Positions 22,287 to 31,922 of a stretch of 64,000 bases of DNA are shown one piece after another. This DNA is from Hippasteria phrygiana. Lineage: Eukaryota; Echinodermata; Asteroidea; Valvatida; Goniasteridae. Position numbers and translations under genes: made by a program. The stretch's first letter is position 1. Each line of letters opens with the position of its first letter. Below the pieces are notes generated by a model. The model made no database searches, had not been told where the DNA came from, and worked only from the letters and a program-made list of their open reading frames with translations. The DNA lies in the NCBI GenBank assembly GCA_037893225.1, contig JAZGUH010000947.1, positions 214,107 to 278,106 on the forward strand, read 5' to 3'.

Positions 22287-23510
22287 GAGGCCATTCAAAA
22301 TTTTCAATTTTTTTAAATTTCGATTTTATTTCGAAATTTGTTTGACCCACCCAATTTTCGATCTTAAAATATTGATTTGCCATTCAATTAAACAAATAAT
22401 AAAATTCCCAGTTTCATAACACGTGCCCTGATGACTTGTTTCATAATCAGCTTCTGACCTAGCGCTGCGATTACTGATTTTTTTTCGTATTCGATATTTG
22501 TTCCTGCTATATCGCCGATATGGTGATAAAATTGTCTACAAATTATGGCATGATAAAAATGTTGTGAAAGGTTAGTGATCTTAAAATCCTAATGTACAAA
22601 CGCATACACGTAGGCCTAAACAACTTTCAAAAACTAAAGCTCTCTGTCACAATATCGCCACTCAGATCGTCCACCCATGGAGGAATGGTCCACTATACCC
22701 ACGTGGCAGCCAGTGTTGCAGCCAACTTTTTTACGAAGTCATTCCTTTTTTTCAATTCAAGTCACAAGTAAATTTTTTCAACAACTTCCAAAATTCTTGA
22801 AGTTGAAGCCACACAATACCTCTTTTGAAGTCATCATTCGTGTAAAAATCACGCATGTACATGTATCGTTTTCCCAGGGCTTCGCAACGCGCAAGCAACG
22901 TGTATGCTTATTAGCACGGTTCCCGTCTCTGCTGCGGCATTTAATTGATAGCAGTATTTTTATCATGACTTGGGGAGAATTTAAATGGGTCTATAACATT
23001 TTACTCTCTTGATCTCAGACACTTCATTTTGAACATTTGAAGGACATTAATACATAAAGCATTTGCCAAGTGTTTTTGGCGAAAAAGAGGAATTCTTGCT
23101 ATGCTTTAATTGTACATTTATAGCAAAGACGATGGCAGTCGTTGTAAGATGTTTCTTCCTTCATGTTTTTATATCTGATCAATAATGTACAGCCCGGTAC
23201 GGCAGTGCTGTGCCAAATGCCGAAAAGCCATAAGAACTGCCTAGGAAGTATAGAATATCCACTCTGTTGAACAAGGGATGGATACGTCTAGGACTACGCG
23301 TAGGCCGTACGGGTATATGGTTGGAAAAAACAACGAATCGAAATGTGGGAGTGGAATTGGCAAGTCAAAAGAGCATTTCTTTTAATTTTCCTTCGTTTTT
23401 TATTTAAAAGTAAATTTCGATTTTCAATAAATTTCCTTGACCCACCCACCACCCACATTATTGAAAAGAAATCGAAATTTTAAAACATTGACAATTTTGA
23501 ATGGCCCCTT
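22287..23510. mobile_element. Non-autonomous DNA element with GGCCATTCAAAATT ends
   Basis: AGGCCATTCAAAATTTTCAAT at the left and ATTGACAATTTTGAATGGCC at the right are inverted, and subterminal AAATTTCGAT and GACCCACCCA motifs are also mirrored. About 1.2 kb without a transposase frame. Target duplication is not resolved. Confidence 0.7.
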
Positions 23511-24330
23511 AGTTAATTTGTTTGGCTACCCTTCTGAACAAAACTCCCTACATTTATCAAAAACAAGTCCGACATGACATGACCATATTTTAATGGCTTG
23601 TTAATTCTGCAGTGAATCACACATCACATTCATCCTTCAGAAGAGCAGTTGTACTCCATATGTTCTGCAGTGTTAAAGAGGACAATATTTTGTACAAATA
23701 CAGCGTAAATGCTACAAATCAGAAAAGTTAATGGATACATTTCAGAATGTTGTATCTTTATCAAGGTTCCGCTGTGTATGCGTCGAAATTATCAGGTGTT
23801 TTCTTCTAAGAATTTCTTTTCCTGTACAGAGTAAAGCAACTAAGTCCGACTGTATATTTCTATAGTTGTTGGTTGCCAGTGTGTATACAATGTATATATA
23901 ATATTAGTTACTATTTGAACAGACAGGGCCTCAACATTCTTATTCTTTACATTCAAAAAAGCCCTGCGGCTGTTTCGTGTACCATCTCGCTACGTTTTTT
24001 TTTTTTTATTCGTAGTTGGGAGGTCATAACAATGTAAAGAAAATTACTCATATTTCCCCCATGGAGAAACATTAATAAAACAAAATGTGTGTATTGCACG
24101 CACATCTTCCTTGTAAAATAATCTGTCTTCGGAAATGTCATGTCATTTTGTTGTCGCCTAAACTAATGTTTTGGGGGGACACTTACCAGTGCTAAATTCT
24201 GTGTGACCGTAGCTCCGTATGTGTTAGTTTCAGGTTTTCAGTTTTTGGGAGAAAACGTACATGCTTTCATGGATTTTCATAAAACTTATATGCAGTGACC
24301 CTTGGGTGGGAAGATGCAATTCTTCTTCGG
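23511..24330. other. Intergenic, nothing recognised
   Basis: AT-rich, without gene, structured RNA or repeat boundary that I can support. Confidence 0.5.
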
Positions 24331-24800
24331 AATGATGAGGTCAAAGGTCATGTAGGGGCCAGTAGTATGTTGGTATATATGGCATTTTGGTTAGTTTCGG
24401 GGAAAAATTTGGTCTCGTAGGAAAAGTTGAAGTCCAATTGAAATCGCACTTGGGTCATAGGTGCATCCGGTTATGTTAACTGTCATGGCGATGTGAAAGG
24501 TAACTGACAGGTCAAAGGTCATTTGAGGTAAGTTATAAAATGGGCTGAAACTAAAATAGAGTACCGAAGTGATGACGTCAATCAATGCAATGTTTGGAAC
24601 CAGAATACAATGTACATTCTAAACTGCATGTGTTTGGAACCAGTTGCCGCGGCAACCGACGTCAGACTTCGGTACTCTATTGGTCTCATTTTAAAAGTCC
24701 AATTGCAATCAAACTCGAGCCTTAGGTGCAACATGGACACATTTTTGTGATGTTGAAGGTCACAAGGTCAAAGGTCATTTGAGGTCAAGTGTTAAAAAGC
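24331..24800 (+). repeat. Diverged tandem repeat carrying three AGGTCAAAGGTCA sites
   Basis: AGGTCAAAGGTCA occurs exactly at 24338-24350, 24509-24521 and 24765-24777. Neighbouring words repeat too (AAGTCCAATTG at about 24430 and 24698, TAGGTGCA at about 24458 and 24723), so two units spaced about 265 bp can be aligned. The 13-mer is a perfect DR1, the site class bound by RXR, HNF4 and COUP-TF nuclear receptors. Function is not shown. It may be repeat-derived coincidence. Confidence 0.65.
24558..24681. mobile_element. Small MITE with AGAGTACCGAAGT ends
   Basis: AGAGTACCGAAGT with GACGTC at the left is mirrored by GACGTC with ACTTCGGTACTCT at the right. About 120 bp, inserted between the two DR1-carrying units. 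The flanking TA or ATA could be the target duplication. Confidence 0.75.
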
Positions 24801-25274
24801 TGACAATGTAAAATTTCTCTCGTTTGAAAAGTTGAAACTTAGATGTAGCAAAACCGCTCAGCGTGAAGCGCGCCCTCCAGAGACGGTCCGCTCGCAATAT
24901 GCACATCACGTTTAGCAAGTTGCTGGGTTGGATCAGATGGTAAGTTTCAATGGCTATTTGTTCCAATATATGATTTTGCCATATAAATATGACGATTAAT
25001 ATACCTTTTCTTATCGATGGTTTATTCTAGACCATATATATATTCTAGACCATTCTGCAACTTCCTACTGGAGACTGGTTAGAATTTATAACTTAATGTA
25101 TCTCTATTCTTGTTTCTTGTAATATTCCAGACCAAATTACCAAACCGTGCCTGGTTTGTCCACCAACCCCAGCAATATGCATCCGCACAGGATGATGGAG
25201 TCAGAGGAAAATAAAAGTATGCACATTTGAACAGGCAACCCAATATTGTGCCTTCAATATTCTTCATTAGATGT

Positions 25275-25442
25275 CAGAGTTGTAATCAAGTCAGATCACA
25301 GTCAATCACAAGTTGGCTCACAAGCTACACGGGATGAATAATGACAAAGGAATGCTTTTGTTATAGTGTGTTTGAATAGCTTGTTACATGGCTTGAGACC
25401 AGAGTTGTGAAGTGACTTGTGATTGACTTGATTACAACTCTG
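25275..25442. mobile_element. hAT-like MITE, CAGAGTTGTAATCAAGTCA ends
   Basis: The ends CAGAGTTGTAATCAAGTC and GACTTGATTACAACTCTG are perfect inverted repeats. The flanks TTAGATGT (25267-25274) and TTAGATGC (25443-25450) form an 8-bp duplication with one change, as expected of hAT. 168 bp. Confidence 0.85.
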
Positions 25443-25663
25443 TTAGATGCAGTGACCAAAAAAAAGGCAACAGGTGTGATCCGCAGATCACCTTGTATTT
25501 TTTTAAAATTAAATCTGTTTTTGTTTGGTTGCTTATCGCAATCCGAAAAGTCTGAGCGATATGTTGGGGTGTGAGAGGGGGTTTATTTATTACTTTTTTA
25601 TGTTGTCTAGGTGGACCTGTATTTTTGCCGTCTCCTGAACTCTTCAGATCGACCCTTCCGATC

Positions 25664-25808
25664 TGTTTGTTTCACATGAATCTGGATCATAATCAGTGAT
25701 CTGTGCATTGGTTCACACACCAGATTCCGCCTAGTAGTAGTAGTGTATAGATGGAGCGAACCAGCGGTTGCATCACTGATCGCGATCCGGATACATGTGA
25801 AACAAACG
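25664..25808. mobile_element. MITE family B, copy 1
   Basis: GTTTGTTTCACATGAATCTG with GGATC at the left is mirrored by GATCC with GGATACATGTGAAACAAAC at the right. Internal GTGATC, GATCAC and GAACCAGCGG words also occur in copy 2 at 26745-27044. About 145 bp. Confidence 0.75.
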
Positions 25809-25824
25809 AGCCACTATGTGCGTA

Positions 25825-26740
25825 CATGAGCAAGTTCGGGTACTGCTGACCTAGTCCCTGTTGTCAATTTGCGATTTAAATAACGCATGCGTGGTCTGTT
25901 TTTTTACTCGAACGTGTCTAGTCGATCGACTATGTCAAATCTATTTAGTGTTTAGCAACAACAAACTGCAAAGAACGTCAGTTTTATTTTCTTACATTTT
26001 CAAAGTGAACAAAGAAACTGGCAGGAGCGGGATTCGAACCTGCGACCTCCGGGTTACCGTACTGGCGCTCTACCAACTGAGCTATCTTGCCCTATGTTGG
26101 CGGTCTCCCGGGTGGGCGTTTCATTTTCTATTATTTATTTTTATTAGGCCTATTTTTTCTACTTAACTTTAGTGCAATAAATAATTAATTATATTATTGC
26201 AAAGAGTTATTATCATTGGACAAAACCTACAATTTATCGTAAACGTTTGCAAAGCTTGCCCCAGTTTACCCATTGTCTTGGATTGAAAGGGGAAGCCCTC
26301 CATTCAATTTGTACAGGGAATTACGTGTTTTGTCCATTTTTTTACAGTAATATAAAAAATGAACAATTTTTTGGGTATAACGTGGGAGATATTTTTACTG
26401 CCATTAAACAGTGAAATTTTAAAATATTTAATGAAAAGGTGTAGCTGTTTGGACAATAATTTAGTTTTTCCCCCATTGACCACAACACTATTCATTCCCC
26501 TTTGAGTCCAGAGGGTGCGATCAAGTAACGGCCACCACTGACCAATCAGAGACAAAAAACAAGACCCAGTGACCTCATGCCGACCAAGAGAATGGAGGTC
26601 TTCCATCTTGAAACCGTGACGTAACTCGCGAATTTGACAAGAGATACCGTGCTCCGGGGCTAGGTTGATCCAGTTGGACAATGGATGAATAGCTAGTCAA
26701 ACCATGGTCAAACACGCAGCGCGGCGTTCGAGTGACATCA
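25825..26740. mobile_element. Non-autonomous element family C, copy 1, interrupted by a SINE
   Basis: GAGCAAGTTCGGGT at the left and the following AGTCGATC and CAACAACAAACTG words match the complete copy at 43163-43680. Similarity resumes after the SINE (ATTGCAAAGAGTTATTATCATT, then CTTGAAACCGTGACGTAACTCG, GGTTGATCCAGTTGGAC). The right terminus is lost at the adjoining family B element. Confidence 0.65.
26001..26095 (-). repeat. tRNA-derived SINE (tRNA-like head)
   Basis: On the minus strand a nearly complete tRNA shape reads GGCAAGA, TA, GCTCAGTTGGTAGAGC (box A and D-arm), a poorly paired anticodon arm, GGTTCGAATC (box B) and TCCTGCC pairing with the acceptor 5' side. A shared tail (TTTCTTTGTTCACTTTGAAAA) follows, as in the copy at 82-166. 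Mismatches in the anticodon stem and the absence of U33 in the likeliest fold argue for a SINE or pseudo-tRNA. Confidence 0.7.
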
Positions 26741-26744
26741 AGGG

Positions 26745-27044
26745 CCTGTTTCACACGAATCTGGATCGCGATCTGTACGTTGGTTCACACACCAAATCGG
26801 TCTATTAGACCATGGAGGTATTTAATACCTCCATGATTAGACCGTATCGCAAATACCGCCTGGTCGAGACGTCACAATGGTCACAAGGGATTGTGGGAAG
26901 GAAATGGGAGCGATTTTGGTGCGCGTTTCTTTCACACGTCCCTGGTAACCATTGTGACGTCTCATCCAGGCGGTATTTGCGATGGAGCAAACCAGCGGCT
27001 GAATCTGAAGCGCGATCCGGATTCGATTAGTGTGAAACAAAATA
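26745..27044. mobile_element. MITE family B, copy 2, containing a family A insertion
   Basis: Outer ends TGTTTCACACGAATCTGGATC and GATCCGGATTCGATTAGTGTGAAACA match family B. The middle (26832-26983) is a family A element (ATCGCAAATACCGCC to GGCGGTATTTGCGAT). Just left of it sits a 25-base perfect palindrome, CATGGAGGTATT-T-AATACCTCCATG, at about 26811-26835. Confidence 0.7.
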
Positions 27045-27755
27045 GGGCGCCACCACCCATCGGAGAAATTAGTTCGCCTGATATTCCTTACCAACTGAGG
27101 GCGCTGCGCGCGAGTGCAGATCTGCAGAGCTGTTGATAGAGCAGTGTTTCTCTCTTCAGTCAAAGCTGTCCGTGCTCTTAATTTGTTTTCTTCTCAAGAA
27201 TGTTCAAAGTGTAGGCCTTGTGTTAAATTTTTATGAAAACTAAAACCTTTATTTCTATTTGGGCCTTCCGCAACTCTGCGACAGCCTTTTTTCGCAGAGT
27301 TGCTTTCGCGCCTCTAATAACATTCGTTCTGCGGGAACTGAATTATTGTCGGGTCGCAAATAATTTGACTTTTGTTCAACGTGATTACATGTATATGATA
27401 ACTAAAACATGGACGGAATTTTTTATTTTTATTTTTTTTCGTTCGAAGTAACATTCAGAAGTGAATAACTGTCGTATTGTTAAAAAAGAATTATGTTTTT
27501 CGGCGGGGGTTAGTGAAACTCGAAAATAGTAGCCTACACGCAGTACGCATCTAAATATTAATTTCATTGAAATAAGCACATACAAAATATGTTTTAAAAA
27601 CCTAGACATTATTATGCATCTGCAACAACCTGTGCTGACACTCAGGCTGCTTTCCGGAAACTTCTCCAACAAAATCATGCTAATGAATCGACGGCATGTT
27701 TCACAGTTGAGTACACCATGCACTATCATGACTCACGCACGAGGCGTTTTAAAAC
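27045..27755. other. Intergenic, nothing firm recognised
   Basis: AT-rich. Short open frames have no domain similarity. Weak similarity to 361-480 (GGTCGCAAACAATT, AAAGTGAATAA) hints at another dispersed repeat. Confidence 0.4.
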
Positions 27756-27932
27756 CTTCGTACACGTTTAGGTAAGCACTTAAAAAGACCAACCAAAATG
27801 ACATCGTCACGCCTTGTGCCTATTCAATAAAGCCTTGTGCCTATTCAGTAAGGCCCAGTGCGCTTTCAGTAATACATGACGATGTCGTTTTGGTGGTTCT
27901 GAAACAGTGCCTTCCACACGTTTAACGCCTAT
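27756..27932. mobile_element. Imperfect foldback with a 21-bp minisatellite in the loop
   Basis: TACACGTTTAGGTAAGCACT and CCAACCAAAATGACATCGTC at the left are mirrored by GACGATGTCGTTTTGGTGG and AGTGCCTTCCACACGTTTA at the right. The loop holds three diverged 21-bp copies of GCCTTGTGCCTATTCAATAA. Confidence 0.65.
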
Positions 27933-28089
27933 GCCCCACTGGGAATGCCAGCATACAAGTAGACTCCAGAATAATAATAAAATGAACTGTTGATAGTGAC
28001 GAGGGTATAAATAATGAGAGATGAACCATGGACACTGCGTTGCATTATTAATTTCCAAAACAAAAATATGAAATTTAACAGTTATCATT

Positions 28090-28351
28090 ACCATTTTTAT
28101 CGATTTTGGCCCAAAAAGTAGCAGTTTAAAAAATTGCCTGAAATTGACTCTAGAGGCATGAATGTGTGTTAGAAATCCATCTGGAGTTTTCTCCGTGCAT
28201 ATTGAAGAGAAAAATATGAAATATTTTAGCAATTTAGAAAAAATATATGAATTTATTTTCCGGCTGAAACAAAATGTGCCTAAAATTGATTCTAGAGACG
28301 TTTAGAAGTGTTAGAAACACGTCTGGAGGTTTCTCCGTAGGGTTAGGGTTA
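28090..28351 (+). repeat. Subtelomere-type repeat with a short TTAGGG block
   Basis: TTTTTATCGATTTTGGCCCA with AAAAGTAGCA, then GTGTTAGAAAC and TCTGGAGGTTTCTCCG, match sequence at 54638-54662 and 58473-58560 near the telomere. TAGGGTTAGGGTTAAGGTTAG follows at 28332-28351. This copy preserves the uninterrupted site into which the LINE at 54663-58472 inserted. Confidence 0.75.
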
Positions 28352-28362
28352 AGGTTAGGGGT

Positions 28363-28405
<43 letters not shown>

Positions 28406-28413
28406 TCTATTTA
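28352..28413 (+). repeat. (TTTA)n microsatellite before LINE copy 1
   Basis: About 14 TTTA units with one TCTA variant, directly preceding the 5' end of the Tx1-like LINE. Confidence 0.9.
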
Positions 28414-28618
28414 TCCCGTGTGCGATTCGAGCTCCTGAGTAAGTGCCTTTTTCTAGCTTTATGACCTGTTATGGTCCCTGTCTTTATTATTGTATTGTAT
28501 TATATTGTATATAGATTCACCTAGACCAAGCTCACCGTGTATATTTGCTGTATTTTCCTGTATTTTTATGCCTGTTTCCTTGTGTTTTTTTGTTTGGTTC
28601 TTTGCCGGGCTGGCCACC

Positions 28619-30263
28619 ATGGCCAGTCAAGCAGGACCATCGGGCGTGGGTCAGCCACGCACGCCTGTGGCTGACCCCAAGTCCATTGTTCCTGGTGACG
28701 AACCGTTCGCGGGTGTCACCAGGAACAATGGAATCGCTTTCAGAGCCCAAGACAATGTTCCCATTGAGAAATACCTCCACTCCTTTCACGAATGTATGCC
28801 CGATAAAGAAGTAATTTCAGTTAGTCGTATTTCCAATAACCGTATTGCTGTGTACATGGGTTCCAGGGAAGACGTTGCCGACGCCATTGCCCAAGGGCTG
28901 ACCCACGGCGACTCTTTCCTGGAACTCATGCCACTCGTTCAACCCACAACCAAACTCACCCTTAGTAATGTGTATCCTGAAATCCCCAATGCCTTGTTAG
29001 TTCATAATATATCCAGTTTCTGTAAAGTAGTCTCTAACATCCGGCCCATACCCCTTGGTTTCAAGAACAAGCAACTGTCCCACATAATGTCATTCCGTCG
29101 CCAGGTCCAAATCCTCCTCAAACCTAATATCACCCTTCCTGACCATATCAACTTCACCCATTCCGGCATAAACTATCGAGTCTTCCTATCGACGGAGTCC
29201 ATTCGCTGTTTTAACTGCGGAGAATCCGGACACATCAGTCGTTCCTGTAAGAAACCCCACAAAGATGACAACGAAAATGTAAACACCCTTAACCCCCCTC
29301 CCGTCTTCGTCCGACCCTAAACACCCCCGAAACGATCCTGGTCCTACGGCAACCCTGCCACTTCCCGTCCTGGTCCATCCGGTGGCCCCCCTCTGGTGCC
29401 GAAGCCCCGTGCTTCGGCGACCGGAGGCCCCTCGGCGTCGGGTCCCGCTCCTGCTGGGCCTGCGGGCCAGACCGGCGGCTCGGCTGCGTTTTCGACCGCG
29501 CCGGGCGCCGGTGGCTCCGCGGGCCCTGTGGGGTCGGGGTCCGGTGCTGGGGCTGCCGCCGGAGGGTCGCCAGGCAGTCCCTCCGGTGACCCCTAGATGG
29601 ATACCTCCACTTTCATCTGGGGCACCCCGCCCGCCATCGGCAGACTCTTCTCCGATGTTGTCCTTGCCAAACGTAAACTCTCCCCTCCCAAATCCAAAGA
29701 TGACAGTCTCCACCTCGTCCCACTGAAGTCCCCTTAACCCCAGCGAAAACTCCAAAAGAAAGCCGAGTCCCCTACTACCCCGACTCTTTCTCAGGTTCTG
29801 GATGCCTGTACCCCCTCGATCCTCACTCCCGATAACCCTACTCCCACTCCCTTCACCTCTGCCTCTCCTACACCCATCCCCACCCCTGCCCCGACCCCCA
29901 CCCCTGCCCCGACCTCTGATCCCCCCCTCCGCCCCCTCCTCCTCCCCCTCCTCTGCCCCCTCATCTGCCCCCGCCACCCCGGCCTCCACAGTTGATACAG
30001 CCGATACGGACTCCTCGCTCTTGGAAGACAGCAGCCAAACTGAAACACAATTTCCCAGCTTCCCCGGCCCTCTCGATACTACACAACTTGCGAAATTCCT
30101 GGCGGCGGTGAAGTCTAAAAGAAACCCCAAAACAATCGCTAGGAAATTCACCAAAGATACCCCTGGCCTCATCTCCCAACTCAAACCCCTGTGCAACAGT
30201 CCCCTGGTGCAATACACCACGCAGCACAGGATCCGCACACTGATTAAAAAACTTGACGCTTAG
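28619..30263 (+). pseudogene. LINE copy 1 ORF1 (nucleic-acid-binding), interrupted
   Basis: The ATG at 28619 lies in a strong Kozak setting (GCCACCATGG). The first 234 codons, to the stop ending at 29320, are open and end in the zinc knuckle CFNCGESGHISRSC (codons from 29207). Further coding-like segments continue in other frames: the Ala/Gly/Pro-rich stretch with PSGDP near 29595, MDTSTFIWGTPP near 29597, and the C-terminal TARKFTKDTPGL-type segment ending KKLDA at 30263. By comparison with copy 2 these were one protein. In such LINEs ORF1 packages the RNA. Confidence 0.75.
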
Positions 30264-30303
30264 ACCTAGTATGTTCTGTCCGTACACATTTTGTATTCTG
30301 CTA

Positions 30304-31922
30304 ATGACACTGTCACTGATTACCCTTAACACTGGAGGTTGTTCAAGTGTTACAAACAATCTAGCTTTTCAACGTTTTTTTTTGTAACCTCTCGCCCCAA
30401 CACGATCTTATTCTTTTACAGGAAACTTACACCCTCACTGAAAATTTTCCCTGCTGGAATAATTGGCCAAATTACATACCCGTTTGTGCTCCCGGAACCA
30501 CACCTGGCTCGGGAGTCACCATCTTAATTTAAAAAAATCTTGACCTCTTGACCTCCAGTGTTATCGGCGCTGGCTACCTTCTTTTTGTCCAAATCAAACA
30601 CCAGAATACCATATATAATGTTTATAATATACTTGTCCCTCAAACCAATAATACTGCTCTGCAGATTCTTGACAGCCTTCGCTCCCATTGTGGCCAGCAC
30701 AGTGACGGCGCCATTATCGTTGGAGGTGACTTTAATATTGTACTCTTAATCCCTCTATGGACCGCGTCGATAGGCTTACCGAGCATCGTCCCCGAATCTC
30801 AGCGGCTCTAAAAAATGTCATTAATGATTTTGGTCTGTGTGATGTCTGGCGCAGACTGAACCCCAACGAAAAAAATTCACCTGCATGAGGAAAACCCATT
30901 TGCTGCCGATAAAATTTCCCGAGTCCGACTAGATCGTTTTTACGCCCCTCCAGAACTTTCTTCCATTATCCGGTCTTGCCAAGTCATCCCCTGCTCTCTT
31001 TCTGATCATTCAGCAGTCCAACTTTGTATCAGTCCCCCGTCCCCTCAACATAAAGGCAGTGCTTACTGGCATTTTAATAACACTCTTTTAGACGATCGAA
31101 ATTACTGCGAAATTATACATCTCTTCTGGTCCAACTGGCAAACAGAAAAACATAACTTTGGAAACATCTGCAAGTGGTGGGATCTTGGCAAGGCCCAATT
31201 AAAAAACTCACCCAAAACTACAGCTCCAAAATAGCCAAAGAAAAACGCGCTACTTTCCAAAAAATAAACTCCCAAATTGCAGATCTCCAGTCTGCACCAG
31301 ACATCACCCCGGCCGCCCAACGGGCCCTGGAGGAGCAGCGTAACGAACTCAACCTGCTCCTCCGAAATCAAGCCCGGGGCGCCCTCGTCAGATCACGTTT
31401 TCAGCACGTCAACGAAGTCGATACCAGTTCCTCCTACTTCTTCCATCTTGAAAAATCCCATTCCCAATCTAAAACCCTGTCCAGTGTCCGTCTTTCTGAT
31501 GGAATGTCACTGAAAACCCCGATAAAATCAAAGCCCACTGCCGAAACTTCTACAAAAACCTTTATAGTCTCACCCCAACTGACGAGGGCGCCCTACAGTC
31601 CTTATTACATGATTTACCTATCCTTGACCCCCTGGACGCCGAGGATCTCGATGCTCCTCTGCGTCCAGAGGAGTTAGATGCTGCTGTTAAACAGCTAAAT
31701 AGAAACAAAACTCAAGGTTACGATGGTCTGACGTCTGAATTCTATATTTGTTTCTGGCCTCTGCTCAAAAATGATTCTTTCGAATTTATAAATTTTGCTG
31801 TCACTACCGATCAACTTCCCCTCTCCTTTCACAAAGCTGTTGTTACTCTTATCCCCAAAAAGGGAGACCTCCTCGAAATAGCCAATTGGCGCCCCATCTC
31901 CCTTCTCAATACTGATTATAAA
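30304..31922 (+). pseudogene. LINE copy 1 ORF2 N-terminal part (endonuclease), decayed
   Basis: Starts MTLSLITLNTGGCS, as in copy 2 (MALSLITLNTGGCS). Frame breaks are numerous. Recognisable pieces are GGDFN near 30723, SDHSAVQLC near 31005 and the linker LVRSRFQHVNEVDTSSSYFF near 31384-31446. The endonuclease cannot be made from this copy. Confidence 0.7.

Noticed and set aside
26018..26095. Functional tRNA gene on the minus strand
   Set aside because: The acceptor and T-arm are good but the anticodon arm pairs badly and U33 is absent. A second copy shares the same tail, which marks a SINE.
29186..30238. 350-codon minus-strand frame opposite LINE ORF1
   Set aside because: It is an antisense shadow of the Pro/Gly-rich ORF1 and has no independent support.
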